Of a DNA stretch of 5,545 nt, positions 5,010 to 5,545 are shown piece after piece. Position numbers and translations under genes: made by a program. The notes below the pieces were generated by a model. It worked only from the letters and a program-made list of their open reading frames with translations. It ran no database searches and was not told the DNA's origin. This DNA is from Spirochaetaceae bacterium (lineage in GTDB: Bacteria > Spirochaetota > Spirochaetia > B11-G9), in NCBI GenBank assembly GCA_030643345.1, contig DAOWMA010000170.1:1-5545 (forward strand), read 5' to 3'. Within the stretch, counting starts at the first letter, position 1; each line of letters starts with the position of its first letter.

Positions 5010-5545
5010 ATGAATATTTCAAATAAGGCATCTAACCGTGCAGTAAAGATTTTCGCATTAGTTCTTACTGTTGTACTACTTTATATTATGCTTTTCCCCT
5101 TTTTTGTAATGGTAGTTTCGATGTTCAAATCATCAGAGGAGATATACCATATTCCTCCTTACTGGCTGCCCAAAGCACCTACTTTAAAGAACTTTATTCA
5201 GGTGTGGAGTACAATTCCTCTGGCTGTCTATTTTAAAAGTTCTCTTATTATTGCTGTAGGAGCGGTTGTTCTGAATACCCTGATAAGTGTACCCGCGGGT
5301 TATGCGGTAGCAAGATTACATTTTCCAGGTAAAAAATATATTATGTTTGCTTTTCTGGTTACTCAAATGTTTTCACCAGTTGTTATTGGTATCAGTTTAT
5401 TCAAGATTGTTATAAAGATAGGTTTTATAGATACATATCTTAGCGTTATTATTGCGAATGCTGTATTTACGACACCATTTGTTATCTGGATGCTGAACGG
5501 ATATTTTTCCGGTATTCCTAAAGGAATAGAAGATGCTGCAAGAAT
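5010..5545 (+). CDS. Sugar ABC transporter permease, MalG/UgpE-type, N-terminal part; runs off the right edge
   Basis: An open frame of 178 codons from ATG 5010 with no stop before the window edge. The N-terminus (MNISNKASNRAVKIF) leads into a first membrane helix at about 14-38. Then come FKSSEEIYHIPPYWLPKAPTLKNF split over residues 39-62 (SSEEI..PP.WLP..PTL.NF, the hallmark periplasmic loop of MalG-type permeases), a second helix at about 76-96, AGYAVARLHFPGKK (96-109), helices at about 110-133 and 142-164, and the beginning of the coupling loop GIPKGIEDAAR (168-178), where the EAA motif starts as the sequence ends. Full-length members are about 270-290 residues, so roughly 100 are missing. 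It forms the heterodimeric permease with the preceding gene product. Confidence 0.95.
   Translation, partial: MNISNKASNRAVKIFALVLTVVLLYIMLFPFFVMVVSMFKSSEEIYHIPPYWLPKAPTLKNFIQVWSTIPLAVYFKSSLIIAVGAVVLNTLISVPAGYAVARLHFPGKKYIMFAFLVTQMFSPVVIGISLFKIVIKIGFIDTYLSVIIANAVFTTPFVIWMLNGYFSGIPKGIEDAAR

Overview
This is an AT-rich window, most likely from an anaerobic or facultative spirochaete (Spirochaetaceae or Sphaerochaeta-like). The clues are the style of the secreted sugar-binding protein (a signal peptide ending in LFA followed by KGQDEGE, common in spirochaete solute-binding proteins), the AraC-regulated carbohydrate ABC operon, and a DUF4143 ATPase relic. The taxonomic call is inference; no rRNA or other marker gene is present.

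Left part (1-662, minus strand): the first 220 codons of a type I (S1, formylglycine) sulfatase. It has a complete CxPxR maturation motif and the GKWH motif, and runs off the left edge. It is not obvious from a search for complete ORFs because it has no stop codon inside the window.

Middle part (about 663-1710): a decayed zone with no intact gene. It holds (a) the last 22 codons and stop of an AraC-family regulator on the minus strand, a paralogue of the intact regulator at 1711-2595; (b) a GC-richer cluster of short palindromes and direct repeats (794-883) that looks like an intergenic REP-type element; and (c) a broken AAA_14/DUF4143 ATPase gene (969-1685, plus strand), which has a one-base slip in a T run just before the Walker A motif and an internal deletion that removed most of the ATPase domain.

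Right part (1711-5545): a sugar-uptake locus. An intact AraC-type regulator (minus) is divergent from an ABC importer operon (plus): a secreted family 1 solute-binding protein, a MalF-type permease and a MalG-type permease cut by the right edge. The 160-bp divergent intergenic region carries a perfect 13-bp direct repeat (16 of 18 when extended) with exactly 21-bp register, the geometry expected for an AraC-family activator site. A strong stem-loop followed by a T-rich tract lies between the binding protein and the first permease and probably sets their expression ratio. The two permeases are 2 bp apart and probably translationally coupled.

Taken together, the window looks like part of a locus for taking up a carbohydrate, possibly derived from a sulfated glycan: the sulfatase would remove sulfate esters, the importer would take up the sugar, and the AraC protein would respond to it. 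The sulfatase may once have had its own AraC regulator directly upstream, of which only the tail remains. I see no clear sign of a wholly new system. The most informative observations are the 21-bp operator repeat, the synonymous-only divergence of the AraC relic, and the precisely readable double lesion in the ATPase gene.
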